Positions 26,401-38,110 of a stretch of 64,000 bases of DNA are shown piece by piece (the stretch's first letter is position 1; every line of letters starts with the position of its first letter). The translations under genes were made by a program, and so were the position numbers. Location: positions 280,685-344,684 of the forward strand of contig SCFE01000118.1 of NCBI GenBank assembly GCA_004352715.1. The letters run 5' to 3'. Origin of the DNA: Hofstenia miamia (Eukaryota; Xenacoelomorpha; Acoela). The notes under the pieces were generated by a model. It saw only the letters and a list, made by a program, of their open reading frames with translations, made no database searches and had not been told where the DNA came from.

Positions 26401-28923
26401 TTTTTAAGGTGCTGACCATCAAGATTTGAGATGGAGCCGCCCTTACGTAAAATTTATTCAGATTTATATCTGAATGGGACTGACAAGTTTTTTGAATTAG
26501 AATTTCTCGAATTGTATTCGCTTTATGCCATAGTTCGAGAATTAGTTGCAGGAAGAAATAATTCGTTAAAATTCCCTAATTATTTTTTTCAAATAAAATC
26601 CATTAAAATTATATAAAATTCGTGCATTATGCAAACTGCAATGTTTAAATTAATAAATATTCATTTCTAAAATTCAAATTTGAATTTCAATATAATATAC
26701 AACGCATCATTTATATACAAGTATATCAACATGATTTACAAAGAAATATATACATTTATAGGCACGTTTCCAATTTAATTTTCGGATTCTTCAAATGTAA
26801 CTCGTTTGCAAACGAATTTTTTTTCGAAACATTTTAAAGTTCTTGAATTTTTCAAGTCGGCTAGAATCCGAATTATCCTGCTATTTAACTTCATTTATAT
26901 ATTTTTGTATATAGAATTATTTTTAATTTGTTAGTTCAATTTTTTGAAAATTTACATAAAATAAAGATTTTTAAAGATGGACCCAATTCAAAGTATTGGC
27001 AAATATCCGTATGAAGAAAGTCAAAATTTGTGAAGTAGTCTTGACGAGACTGTTCTAATTTTGCTCAGTTTTCAAAATTTGAAATATAATAGTCTATATT
27101 GAAAATTCCAATTGATCGGAATATATCATACATATTAACATATGCTAAAAACCAAAATGGCTCACTTAAATTATAAGCACCTGTTCATTTCATTTAATGA
27201 CCACATTTGATTTAACAATGTCGCGTTCTTCATGGTTTTTAAAAATTTATTGTTTTTTTGCTATGTATTGAGTTTTTTATCTAGCTCCTTGTTTCGATGT
27301 GGAAAATTATTTTAAAAGGAATGATCATCGTAGACGGGATTAAATATTTAGTCATTAATTTTCGAAAATTGCGTAAATCAGGAAATTATTGTGAGAATGT
27401 CAAGTTCCTGTCAGTGGTGTGTCGAGTAAAGAATAGCGGTTATCACCTGTTAATTCCTAACTCAATGAGTGAGATTATTATCGTAGTCAGTGGGTGGGGT
27501 TGATTCGTTGTCTGTGGAAAGATTTTAGTCGATGCAAGCGTATGCGATTAGCTGTTATTCACATCATTTTAAATTTCAACTTACACCCAGCTATTAAATT
27601 CTAACATAAAATCACACTTTTTTGTTAACTCGCATATTTGATAGACGCTAGAAGCAAGGATGCTTAAGTGAATTAAATTTTTAAATTAATTCTGATAAAA
27701 TATTTGCAAGATAATTTTATGAGGTATGGTAAGGCTCGATAGGTCAATACAAAACAACATAATTTCAAAGTTTTTGAGGCTTAGTTGTATTGGTTATTAA
27801 TCTCATCTTTTCATTCTAATCTCTGGTTTTATATTTCAACAACTTTTAGATCACAAACGTGTGAGAATTATAATTTAACTTTGATATAGAAATTTAAGAC
27901 TGAAAAACATGATCTTTTAAGCGTCACAGGGTTCAAATTGTTAATGAAAAAAGTTTTTACGTCTCAGACGAGACATATTTTACTTTACTAATTAAATTTA
28001 AATTGGGCATTGTAATTAAGTTATATTTACATTAATTTATCATAGGAAACTTTAAAGTTCTACATATATTTCATTCAATATATAAAACAGTTTGGACATC
28101 TAATTAAAGATGTAAATTCATTTTATAATTGTAATGTCGCTTTAAATTACACCGCATGCGAAAAATTCGCATGTGGAAGTTTATTAAATAGTTTAATTCA
28201 TCTTAATTTATCTCTGCTTCTTATTCTATAAAGTTTACTAACTATGGGAAAAATGAAAATCTGGGTAAACAGTGATTTCATCTAAATGTATTCTAAATAA
28301 ACTCAGAATATCTTTGATTACCAAATTCCATCAAATATTCGCCCTATTCATGATAACTTTTCAAATTTAATGTACATCACCATTAACAGATCACCCCGCG
28401 ATTTTGAATTAAAGGCAATCTTGAGTTTATTGAGGTTACTTTTTAGTCATTCTCGAAATAACCGTTGTGAAAAGCCGTAAGTTGTTTTAGCTTATACAGT
28501 CGGTTTTCCTATTATATCTTAAAATAAAGATGTATTATTTTCAAAGCATTTTATCATTAATAGCTATAATCTCCAATATTTCATTGGCGCGTATTTTTCA
28601 GAGAAAAATTTTCAAACCATTCTTCGTTAAGTAAACGTGTTGATGTGTAAAGGCTTTAAATTATCTGTAAGACGCCGAACTGGAGGTCTCCTGCTTTATC
28701 TATTTACTCACAGGCTCCTCTGTGGGAATTCCAAGAAAATTACCTTATAAAATTTAATTAAGGCGTACAGTCTCATTGATAAATTGTATCGAGATCGGGT
28801 TCTTTTAAGGTGATAATGGCAGGATTGGCTGAAAACACATGCTGGCTTAAAACATCTTCATATCTTATTTTATAATCAACATCTAATTCAATTGAATTTA
28901 TGGAAACCAATTTTGCTTAACTA
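23498..28923. other. Gene-free AT-rich stretch
   Basis: No exon, RNA gene or clear transposon end was recognised. The open frame at 26431-26616 is not like any family I know and lacks a supported splice context. A perfect kappaB-like decamer lies at 25985-25995 but has no neighbouring gene. Confidence 0.4.
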
Positions 28924-29098
28924 ACGATCAACCCTTGATTATCCGCTACCATCGAGATCAACATATTTTTGGAAGAAAACGAGGTTGGTTAATAACTGAG
29001 GTGACATATTCATGACAACTTGCCCTTTGAAATGGGAAAAAATCGGCGTAACCAGTGGGTTATGGATAAATGATTGACGGATAATCGAGGATTAACTG
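28924..29098. mobile_element. pogo/Tigger-like MITE
   Basis: The right end, read on the minus strand, is CAGTTAATCCTCGATTATCC, very close to pogo/Tigger ends (CAGTxxAACCTCGATTATCCG). The left end, ACGATCAACCCTTGATTATC, is a diverged copy. Both are flanked by TA (28922-28923 and 29099-29100). At about 175 bp it is a non-autonomous copy of a TA-target pogo element. Confidence 0.7.
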
Positions 29099-29100
29099 TA

Positions 29101-30808
29101 TATCGTTTTTTAATTTTTTCCAACCTCGGAAATCACCGAGGGACCTAAATATTTGCATGAAAAATCAGTTTCCAACGTATTTTTTTACTCGAAGTAGTTT
29201 GTAATAATATGTCTACTTCTGACTGTATGAAATTCCAATCTTCAGAAGTTTGCTTAGCTTTAAAAATCATAAATTAAATTTTGTGATGTTAATAAAGCTT
29301 AGGTTTCGAAACCGCCGATGTTAGAGGTTATCTGAAATTAAATTATTTTCGACGGAAGTAATTGATAGATGAATCAATAACGTTATGGAATTTTTTTAAT
29401 TTTAGTTTACATTCTTTTGTGGCACATCAGCAAAGTTGAACATAGATGATTTTGACTAACTACATTCTAAAACATGCAAGTTTGCGTGTAAATTTCGAAA
29501 ATTTTAATTTGGAACCGCTAAAACTAAAAAATCTTCGATTTCATAACGATTTCTCCAAATTCATATTATAAGATATATTAGGAAATTGTTTATTTTCAAA
29601 AAAATTTATTAGCTCTCATAAAATGCGTCTTTAGTAGTGGATATATAAAACCGGTTAGTTTGTGGAGCGGCGATATATTTTGAATTGGGTTGCTTGTATA
29701 GGTTCGATGTGGGTATGTATAGTTCGAGTGGTTTATGTTGGATTTGAAAATCATTACACATTTAAAATGGTTTTCAGTAAGAAGAGAAGGCTCGGCGGTA
29801 TGCCAAAAAACCCGACAACGCAGTTTTCACTCAAAACCGAACCAAAAAAATTTAAACCAAGTTTTTCGGTTTTCATCAAAAGCAGCCGTATATGAAAATA
29901 TACTACAAAAAAGGTATTTTTATCGTGAATAACTTTTTGCTAATAGCCATAGTAATTAGCTAAAATTCGAAACCCAGCCTATTTTTTAAAAACCACCAAG
30001 CATTGTTGAGAGTTGTTTTTTCTAATATTTTTCATTAAATACTTCTCCATTACATTTGTATTGTTACATTTTTATTTTACATTATATAGTTGCCGAGTTT
30101 TAATTTTTTAATCAAATTTTTTGAATTAATGGATGTGATTAAATACATGTTGATTTGCTTTTAGTGAAGAATTTCCTTTTAAACATTTCCGCGGTTTCTA
30201 CATTAAAGCGTTTTTAGTAGTAAATGTTTTAGTTGCGTAATAGTACTCAATTTGATGAAGCATTTTTAAAAGGTTTCCTCTGCCGATGCTTAAATCTTGA
30301 AAGCATGTTTTTCATTTTTTTCAAAAATAATATCTTAGATTACACTGCTTCCTCATTGTCAGGTTATTTTTTTTTACCGAGCTGTGTAATTTAAAGTTTT
30401 CACATGAAGATTTTACAGAAAATTAAATATAATATAAATCTTAGTTTCAATAATGCCTCTAGTCAGGAATGTAATTAGCTCACTTAAGTCTCATGGGAAA
30501 ATTACTCCAGGGACCATACGACTTAAATGTGAATATTTCAAAAATTATAGCAAAGATGTTAAAAATTCTTGACACATTTTTAAACCGTTAGACGCTGCGT
30601 TTGTTAACTCGGCTACCTATACATTGATACAATTCTAAGTGACGGATATCTCTATTTTATCGGAATACTGTATAATTGAATTTTTTATGGAAACCTGGCT
30701 TTTAAAATCAAGGTTTGCCTATAAAGATTAAGCTTTTTTATTGTTTACATTTTCAGTGTTTAATATCTTACATTAATGTTAAAAGCTTAATTTGTGTGTT
30801 GTTTATAG
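29101..30808. other. Region upstream of SDHAF2
   Basis: No conserved exon was found. The stretch at 29790-29890 has repeated CCGAA/TTCGG motifs and may be a repeat fragment. If SDHAF2 has a 5' UTR exon it should lie here, but I cannot place it. Confidence 0.35.
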
Positions 30809-31201
30809 ATGAGGACACTATGCGGACGGTTAAGGCTGATACCAATGCGACAGCTGGCCTACAATACCTCCTTTACGTATTTGAACGATCTTCCTGTTCG
30901 AAAAGAATCCACTGATGTGAAAAGAGCTCGTCTATTGTATCAGAGTAGAAAACGAGGTATCAAAGAGAATGACTTGATTCTTGCCAGTTTCGCCGCAAAG
31001 TTTCTCAACGATTTCACTGAAAAGCAACTGGAAGACTATGACTTTGTCATTAATGCTCCCAACAATGAATGGGATCTTTATAACTGGATTGTTGGGAAAG
31101 AAAGTCCTCCTCCAAACTTTCAAACCAATCAAATTCTCAAAAAATTACAGGATCACGCACAGAACTCTAACGAGCAGCGTTTCACTTTGCCAACTTTATA
31201 A
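30809..31201 (+). CDS. SDHAF2: Succinate dehydrogenase assembly factor 2, mitochondrial
   Basis: A single 130-residue frame. SDHAF2 (yeast Sdh5) is the mitochondrial matrix factor needed for covalent attachment of FAD to the SDHA subunit of complex II; this role is from the family. The match is clear along the protein: KRARLLYQSRKRGIKENDLI (about 43-62), the FTEKQLEDYDFVINAPNNEW block with the conserved Tyr, Asn and Trp (about 71-90), DLYNWIVGKESPPP, and a C-terminal EQRFTLPTL ending near where human SDHAF2 has its last conserved residues. Residues 1-25 are rich in Arg with no acidic residue, as expected for a targeting peptide. The protein is shorter than human (166 aa), mainly at the N-terminus. 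The ATG follows a splice-acceptor-like TTGTTTATAG directly, so the 5' UTR is probably joined by cis- or trans-splicing. Confidence 0.92.
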   Translation: MRTLCGRLRLIPMRQLAYNTSFTYLNDLPVRKESTDVKRARLLYQSRKRGIKENDLILASFAAKFLNDFTEKQLEDYDFVINAPNNEWDLYNWIVGKESPPPNFQTNQILKKLQDHAQNSNEQRFTLPTL

Positions 31202-31368
31202 ATTATTTAATGAAAATTTTTTGAAGAATGTAATTTTAGAATCTGTGGTATACACCAATGAAATATTATTTTTTGTATTTGAGTATGAATTTAATTTTTT
31301 CTTATATTGATATTTTTTTTCAAAAAATGCATTAATATAATAATATATATTAAAGTACAATATGATAA

Positions 31369-31374
31369 AATAAA
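31369..31374 (+). promoter_or_regulatory. Probable polyadenylation signal of SDHAF2
   Basis: An AATAAA lies about 170 nt after the SDHAF2 stop codon, in AT-rich sequence. It is the first hexamer of this kind downstream and fits a short 3' UTR. In DNA this AT-rich the hexamer is common by chance. Confidence 0.45.
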
Positions 31375-31389
31375 GTTTGTCCGCCACAC

Positions 31390-34040
31390 ATCAGAATTTT
31401 TGAAAATCATTGTTTATAGTGACACAACTAAGGCAATGTAGAGCAAGTAAATACATTTTTAGCTATAAATGACATTTTTGTGATGTGATTTTTATTTAAT
31501 ATGTACCTGCCAGTGTATATACTTTCTTGAATTATGTTTTTTATATTTGCATGAAAATTTTTGCTTCTATTGAGACTTTATTTCTTTTATCAACAATTGA
31601 ATGTTTGAGAAGTCAGCAAAGTATCAAGCAATCGAATATTTACGAATAATTGCTTAGAACGTAATAGAGACGACTTGCATTATGTATCGTTTCTAAAAAA
31701 TGACATTAATCTATTAAGTTCTCTATGTTTTGATGTGTGCACCCCATAAGTTGCAAAAATACATTAGTACAAATCGCAAATAATAAAAATTTCCAAGATA
31801 TTTACTATCACACAGTTAGTTGTTTATATATATATATAAACCAATCGAAGAAAAATGGACACTTACATCAAATATATTTAAATTCAATTTTGCTGCCTGT
31901 CTTGGAAGTGGACACAGTTTGTCATGCATAAATCAAACTAATAGCATTGTTTTCAACTAATTTAGTACCTGTTTTTTAAGAACAATTCATTCTTCCGATT
32001 TGGCTACATCCGTTACATTTCATAAAAAGTGGTTCTATATAAAACCATACTTATATAAAGAATTTCTATATGTTGGCCAAGCAGATGAAAAATATATGAA
32101 TATGACATTTTTGTAATTTGTTCTATTGTATTTTGAATCAATGTAGTAAAATTAAGTTTTAAAAAATCATATGGTAAATGTAGCTTTGAAATTAATGTTA
32201 GTTTTAAGAGATTTACAATGAAAACTTTATCATTGAATAATTTTGAAATTCAACTCATGAGTCAAATTTTATGGAGATTATTACAAAATGTATTTTTCCT
32301 AATGTTAATGTAAGGGGCAATGATATTTGATGAATTTCGAGGAGTATATATTCTCTACATTCCAAAAATATTCTATTTAGTAATAAGCTTTTTGCATTGT
32401 GAAATAAGGCATGGAAACATCTACTTTGATAGCCGTATAAACCGTTAAGTCCATGAGGTGCACTGTAGTATCAAGTTATTTGCTGCGCTTAAAAAGTCAG
32501 GGCACATTGAATTTCATTAAAATCGATTTCCTTGTTTTAATACTAACGGATTCGTAAAAGTGTTGTTCCTTGAAGGGACGTCTTTTTGACTTGTAACCAA
32601 TCGAATAGGAAATTGTTTAATTGTCACTTTGACTATTGTGCTTTTGATTAATTTGTCTTAAGTTCTTTTAACATTATTAAAATGTATCAGATTCAAAATG
32701 CGTACATTTCCTCCTATTTTAACTATTTTTACGCAATGCAGACGGTTTTTAGAATTTCCTATTTGATAATTTTTACGTATACTTTCACCGCTTAATAAAT
32801 GATTATAATATGAATTTTAAGGAAAGTGAATCATTGATGTGAAATTTCAACTAATATATTTTATTATATGCAGCCTATTATAAATAATTACCAGTTATTT
32901 TTTAGTCTTATGTTTATGACATGTTTATTAAAAACAATGTCATGCGTTTTTCTTAGGTAGGATTTGACTTATGAAAAATTCATCCCAACCTCAAACATCA
33001 ATAAATTTGCATTTCATTTGCTTAAAAATTTAATCTTTTTATTCAAGAGCATTTGAGTGTTTAAGAAACACTTTCTTTGGACTTGTAATATTTTTTTCAA
33101 CAACGTATGCACTATTAAATGCTACTGAGAAATGTAAGGCATTACTAGATTCTGATAAATTTGTAGCTCTAGCTTAGTGAGATATTTGAAAAGTCTCTAG
33201 TTATATTAATCATAACATACTAATTGAAAAACTTTCTTACTTAGGATTTTTTGTAGCAACAAGAAAATTGATAACTGACTACTTCAGCCAGACTGCATGC
33301 AAGCTACCTGTTGCTATGGTTTGCCTCAAGGAACGATTCTAGGCCTTCTTTTTTAGTATGACATGCATTCTACAACTAGTTTCAATTTTGTTTAATATGT
33401 CGATGACAACTTGTACATGCACCAATAATTTATCAATACATAGCAGTGAATCTATAACATTGTATTGTAACATATGATAAAAATATTGTTGTATGTAGCG
33501 ATTGTTCATTAATGAACTAAAAGGGAATTGTGTATTTTAAGAACCCGTTAATGTAACTTCGCTGTTTCTGCAGTGACTTTGAATTCAAGTAATGTTTATC
33601 TAAATTCACTGAAATTTTTACATTATTCCAATTGCAAAATTTTAAAATTCAAATGTACAATACCATACAATATACAAATCTTCAGCCCGACACATTTAAT
33701 TCAAATATGTACAATGATATATTTTACAATGATATTTAGTTTTGTTTTGGCTTGATTCCGGCCTCATTTTTGTTAGATTGTGATTTTGCTGCTTATTAAA
33801 TTTAGTTTCCGACTTTTCTTATTTTTTTTTTGAAACGACTATTATTCGGAACATTTTAAAAATCATTATAATTCGCGAATTTTTCAAGTCGGCCAAAATA
33901 CATGAAATACTTATTCTTGAACTATGCTTTTAAGTAGCTAGGAGTAGCTATTGACTCAAAGCTAAAGTTCAACTTTTTTGTAAATTCTAGTTGAAAAATT
34001 ACTATAGATATAAAAATATGTCCCTAGTATTTAGACGATT
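31390..34040. other. Gene-free stretch after SDHAF2
   Basis: Apart from the decayed LINE near 33.1-33.4 kb and a short TA tract near 31830, I see no gene or repeat I can support. Confidence 0.45.
33090..33420 (+). mobile_element. Decayed LINE reverse-transcriptase fragment
   Basis: Three blocks of a CR1/L2/Rex-type reverse transcriptase appear in order with frameshifts and stops between them: INHNILIEKLSYLGFF (33205 onward; family pattern 'VNHDILLxKL'), YGLPQGTILGL (33315-33347; family 'GVPQGSILGP'), and YVDDNLYMH (33396 onward; the catalytic Y-x-D-D). The YxDD aspartates survive but the frame is broken, so the copy is dead. Confidence 0.7.
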
Positions 34041-34043
34041 ACG

Positions 34044-34259
34044 AAGGCCCGTGACTAGTATTGTAAGTTAGGGGGGGCATGGCCCCGCATATATTTTTAC
34101 GTATGTGAAATTATTTTCATTAAACTATTTTTGTGATCAAATGGCATTAGTATTTGACAGATTTTAGGTAAAATATATTAGCAGGAACTGCTACAAATTA
34201 TTTCACTGTAACTAAGTTACAAAATATTCAATACTAGTGTTCCACAGCATTTTGATTGG

Positions 34260-34302
<43 letters not shown>

Positions 34303-34630
34303 TATATGCAATTATACATTTTGCAAAAACCTGTAAGCAAAAATAGCCAGCATAGATATGGATTTCACTGTCATGAGGCCCGGAAAGTTTGAGAATGCTT
34401 CACTCAACTTTTTGTGCTAATGTATTGGATTGATTGAATAAAAAAGTAAATGCCTTCTAAAACGTGGGAGAGCCTTTTACGACACTTTAAGAGGTAGCTT
34501 TGACGATTTTGAAAAGCAAATAATGCCAGATTTGAGAGATATTTCAGACAATATTGATATTGTTGACCAAAAAAGTTTTTTTTATCAAGGAGGGGGGCAT
34601 GCCCTCCTGGCCTCCTTTGCAACGGCCCTG
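34044..34630. mobile_element. Possible hAT element with GGGCC-rich ends
   Basis: The left end (AAGGCCCGTGACTAG, then a G run and GGCATGGCCCC) and the complement of the right end (CAGGGCCGTTGC, then GGGCATGCCCCCC) resemble each other. Flanking octamers CGATTACG and TGATTATC share a GATTA core. G-rich subterminal tracts after CAGGGCCG are common in animal hAT MITEs. The match is imperfect and no transposase is visible; a (TA)n run lies inside at 34269-34308. Confidence 0.45.
34269..34308. repeat. (TA)n microsatellite
   Basis: TA run with one AAA interruption. Confidence 0.9.
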
Positions 34631-34784
34631 TGATTATCACACTGGGCGATGATCCAATTCTTCCTGGCGTTTATCGTTTATCACCCCAACTACATAAATA
34701 TATTACATACTGACTTGAATAGCGCAAGGCATAATAAACTTGACATGCATGGATAATAAATGTTTGTGCTTGTGATTTTAATAA

Positions 34785-34846
34785 TGCTATTCAGATAAGT
34801 TATCAGTTATAAAAATGTAAATATCTATATGAACACGAATATCGAT
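34785..34846. repeat. Dispersed repeat copy 2 (partner at 20937)
   Basis: Starts TGCTATTCAGATAAGTTATC and follows the copy at 20937 for about 60 bases before diverging. Here the tail is irregular AT sequence rather than TTATC units. Confidence 0.45.
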
Positions 34847-34880
34847 ATATTTACGTATTTTTAAACACATTTATATGCTA

Positions 34881-34898
34881 ATATATATATATATATAT
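34881..34898. repeat. (TA)n microsatellite
   Basis: Short TA run. Confidence 0.85.
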
Positions 34899-35031
34899 CA
34901 GAACTGAAATTAGGCTACACATTCGGTAGGTTTGGAGCCAGTTGATAATTTATTTGCATTTTGGAAACTTGTTATCATACATTTTTTGTCCTTTTTGAAT
35001 TTACACTTTCAATTTATTTGGTAGCAGTAAG

Positions 35032-35179
35032 ATATATATATATATANNNNNNNNNNNNNNNNNNNNNNNNNNNNNNNNNNNNNNNNNNNNNNNNNNNNNN
35101 NNNNNNNNNNNNNNNNNNNNNNNNNNNNNNNNNNNNNNNNNNNNNNNNNNNNNNNNNNNNNNNNNNNNNNNNNNNNNNN

Positions 35180-35210
<31 letters not shown>
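35032..35210. repeat. (TA)n microsatellite containing a 133-base gap
   Basis: TA repeats on both sides of N bases 35047-35179. The gap was probably caused by the repeat itself, so its true length is unknown. Confidence 0.9.
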
Positions 35211-35213
<3 letters not shown>

Positions 35214-35464
35214 GTATTACCATTAGGATATCATAATTTGGACTGGTTAAACCTGATCTGGTTAAAACAAATTCTGAAATCTGAAATGGTCCGGATTGCT
35301 TGCGTGACATAAATCAGCACAAATTACCATTACGTTGTATATTAATTTTCTAATAGTAGTACTATTAAATGACATTTGAAAGTTTCTTTTATACGTATCT
35401 TCTAAACCGTAAAATATTCAAGGTGTATAAGCAACATGTGGCAATGAAATGAGTAAACAAAATT

Positions 35465-35589
35465 TATTGGGCCCAGCAAAATAGTGCAGTAGAATAAAAA
35501 TGCGAGGAAATATGGGGCAAGGCTTAGCACCGAATTGTGGCGTAGAGCACAGAGTTTGTGGGGCGGGGCAAAATTCCGCCCACTTCCAT

Positions 35590-35596
<7 letters not shown>
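35465..35596 (-). repeat. GC-richer dispersed repeat, copy A
   Basis: Read on the minus strand this block contains CAGAGATGGAAGTGGGCGGA, then GCTCTAC, ATTCGG, TTGCCCCATA and finally GGGCCCAATAAATT. The same blocks occur in the same order on the plus strand at about 37180-37325. The CAGAGATGG end is of the hAT type, but no target duplication was found. A (TA)n tract follows directly. Confidence 0.4.
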
Positions 35597-35631
<35 letters not shown>

Positions 35632-35640
35632 NTATATATA
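35594..35640. repeat. (TA)n microsatellite with one N
   Basis: TA run interrupted by ACATGTA and a single ambiguous base at 35632. Confidence 0.9.
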
Positions 35641-37179
35641 AGTGTATGTGTATGTATGTGTGTGTATTTCATCTATTTAATTTATAATGAACTTTAATAT
35701 ATACTCTTTGTAATAAAAATGATTTTTTTTCATAGTTGAAGACCTTGTAAAATTTCACAAAATTTAATTATTCAAATACATGAACTTGGAATGCGTTCTA
35801 ATCAGTGAAAAGCCAAAAGACAAACTTTGATTATATTCTTACATAAACTTATTAATTTTAAATCCTGTGAGAATTGCTCATTACGTAATGATATACATCC
35901 TGTCTACTGACGTCTTTCCATTAGAGTTATTGAATTACGTATGACGTATTTTCTATTCATGCACAGTTTCAAATAGGTCATGCTTGCATGGAAACTGCAA
36001 AAGATAATATGTCAAAATTATAAAAATGTTGTCATCACTTAAGAATGATTCCAATATAGTGCTATTAAATTCTTGTACAAATGTGATTTTGGAATATACT
36101 GTATAAAAGAAAATAAACTTCGATTTTTCCAAATTTTGTAAATATGAATGCTGGGAAAACTTAGACTAACTCAAATGATTAGTATTAAGATTTTATCAAA
36201 ACTTTTTTTTACTGCCAACCCCATTCATGCGTATTTTGGACTCTATTTGGTTTTCTATTGAACATTGTTAAAAAATTTAATTAAAATGTGGAGCTTCATC
36301 ATACTTTCACACCATATCAAAAAAGACTTCGATGTGATGAAAACAAATTTTTTCGTTCTGATTAATTATTCATTCCAAGTATCACTAGCACATGTCATAT
36401 TCAATTTTCGCTTTGTTTCTTTGTTAGTTCATTTGGATAAAGTACCATTCAAATTCTAAACTTTTGACTTATTAATAATTCAGAAAATGAACATCATAAG
36501 ATGAAATATGTAATGTAGAGAAATTCTTTTTCTAGTTCCAACAAAATTTTAATTTATTGAGCAATTGTTATCCCTAAAAGTGGCATGATAAACAGTCGTT
36601 CAATATATTTATTTCAGACGGTACTATTTTACCAGCTTTCCCTAAACAAACATTTTGATTATGTGCTTCTTATTGACAGTTTAGTTAAGGAAAACTTTGA
36701 TCAAATACTAATATTTTTTTACATTGCATCAAAACATACCTTACACAAAATTTGTCATGTTATAATCTATGCTAGCATGAACATCCTGTAAAACTCCAAG
36801 CAAGGAATATACTAAAGTCGTTATACAAATACTTATTCTTACTTAATTTTTCGCACAGAACCATACATAAATACGATAAATGCAATTCTTGGTCATTCGT
36901 AAATGTAATTTATCTACTTTTTTATGACGACTTGCTATTATAAGCAAGGTCCACTGTATACAAATTAGTTTATTTTTTAGAAGTGAGGTGGAAATATATT
37001 TATACATATTGGCCAGCTTTTAAAATAATATAATATTTAATCATTCTATACAGCTATATCCTGACCAAATTGCAACCATATAGAAACAAAATACCTGTAA
37101 AAATAGTAAATTGCATTTCTTAACTAATAAAAGGCCATCCTTTCTTTTTATCTAACTTTATCTTCCTCATAGGACAACG

Positions 37180-37325
37180 CCCTATTGAGAGGTTTTATCC
37201 AGAGAAGGAAATAGGGCAACGTTTTGGAACTGTCCCACCCACTTGCTCTACAGATTCGGAGCCAGCCCCATAATTACGTGGTAAACTCTGCCCAAAATAG
37301 CCCACCCAATAAATTCTTCTTCAAA
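37180..37325 (+). repeat. GC-richer dispersed repeat, copy B
   Basis: Shares ordered blocks with the complement of 35465-35596: CCAGAGAAGGAAATAGGGC, GCTCTACAGATTCGGAGCC, AGCCCCATAATT and GCCCACCCAATAAATT. The two copies lie about 1.6 kb apart in opposite orientation and are clearly diverged. Family unknown. Confidence 0.4.
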
Positions 37326-37690
37326 TTATCTTGGCATTATTCGATTGCCACATATTTATTGTGTAAAGATTTTTTTAACATTTATTCCATCACTGAAAAA
37401 TAAGTTGCGCCCTTTACGATTTTAGGAAGTAGAAAGTTGTAAAAATGTAATTAATGTCATCTAGGTTATCCAAACCAAAATCTGATTTTAGATTTAAATT
37501 ATTCTGTCCGGTTTACGCTGCTTTAACCGTGAAAATATACAATGATCATACCAGTAACCCACTAACGCCGGCGACTATAAAAATCAAACCAATTTGAAAC
37601 ACCAGATATCAAGATATTCTCAAGGAGTGCTCGCTTTTCTAGTGCTAACAAGCTGGGAATCGGACCAAGTAGTCTCTTTATTTGATTTAC

Positions 37691-37805
37691 CTTCTGTATA
37701 ATTAACTTCATAAGCACCTGCAACACCCCCTGACACTGTTTGTGCTTCTACTGTGTAGTCATCTACTTCATCTTTGTCGGTATTTTCATCAACATTATGA
37801 AGGTA
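37691..37805 (-). other. Possible exon of an unrecognised gene
   Basis: On the minus strand an open frame of about 61 codons without Met reads NVDENTDKDEVDDYTVEAQT, then VSGGVAGAYEVNYTEG, with a donor-like GAAG|GTAAAT at 37691 and an AG at 37806. The acidic, non-repetitive composition is unlike the Phe/Ile/Lys-rich noise frames elsewhere here. An upstream frame (RMQSFRAAKSLAQDLMNEMG) lies behind the acceptor-like TTTTTACTTTGCAG near 37907, but joins in another frame. I recognise no family. It could be an exon, a frameshifted pseudogene or chance. Confidence 0.3.
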
Positions 37806-38040
37806 CTATTGTGACTGATTGTATTTTTCCCATTTCATTCATTAGGTCCTGGGCTAAAGATTTCGCTGCACGAAACGACTGCATTCGGGGGCATCTGCAA
37901 AGTAAAAATGAAAAACTTCAGTTGGAATTTGCCTGTACACAAATTGAGTACTCATGCAAGAGAATATGAAATATAGGCTACTGATCTACCAATCACATCA
38001 CAAGCATATTACAAGCATGACATATTAGTGTAATGCACCG

Positions 38041-38110
38041 TCAATTTATCAACCGCGCCTATGATGCTGTGGTGCGGTGTCTGACTGTCACCCCACGTCC
38101 GATCCTCCCT
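38041..38110. repeat. GC-rich block, possibly SINE-derived
   Basis: A 60-70 bp patch of nearly 60 % G+C in AT-rich DNA. It contains GGCGCGGTTGATAAATTG on the minus strand and GTCCGATCCTCCCTC on the plus strand, which faintly recall tRNA-type A and B boxes, though not on the same strand. No tail or second copy was found. Confidence 0.2.

Noticed and set aside
26431-26616. Frame starting MEPPLRKIYSDLYLNG
   Set aside because: Unusual start, but no relative recognised and the second half decays into Ile/Lys/Phe noise; not enough to call a gene.
28152-28175. Small hairpin CATGCGAA-AAA-TTCGCATG
   Set aside because: Short perfect stem, but no gene, terminator context or repeat copy to give it meaning.
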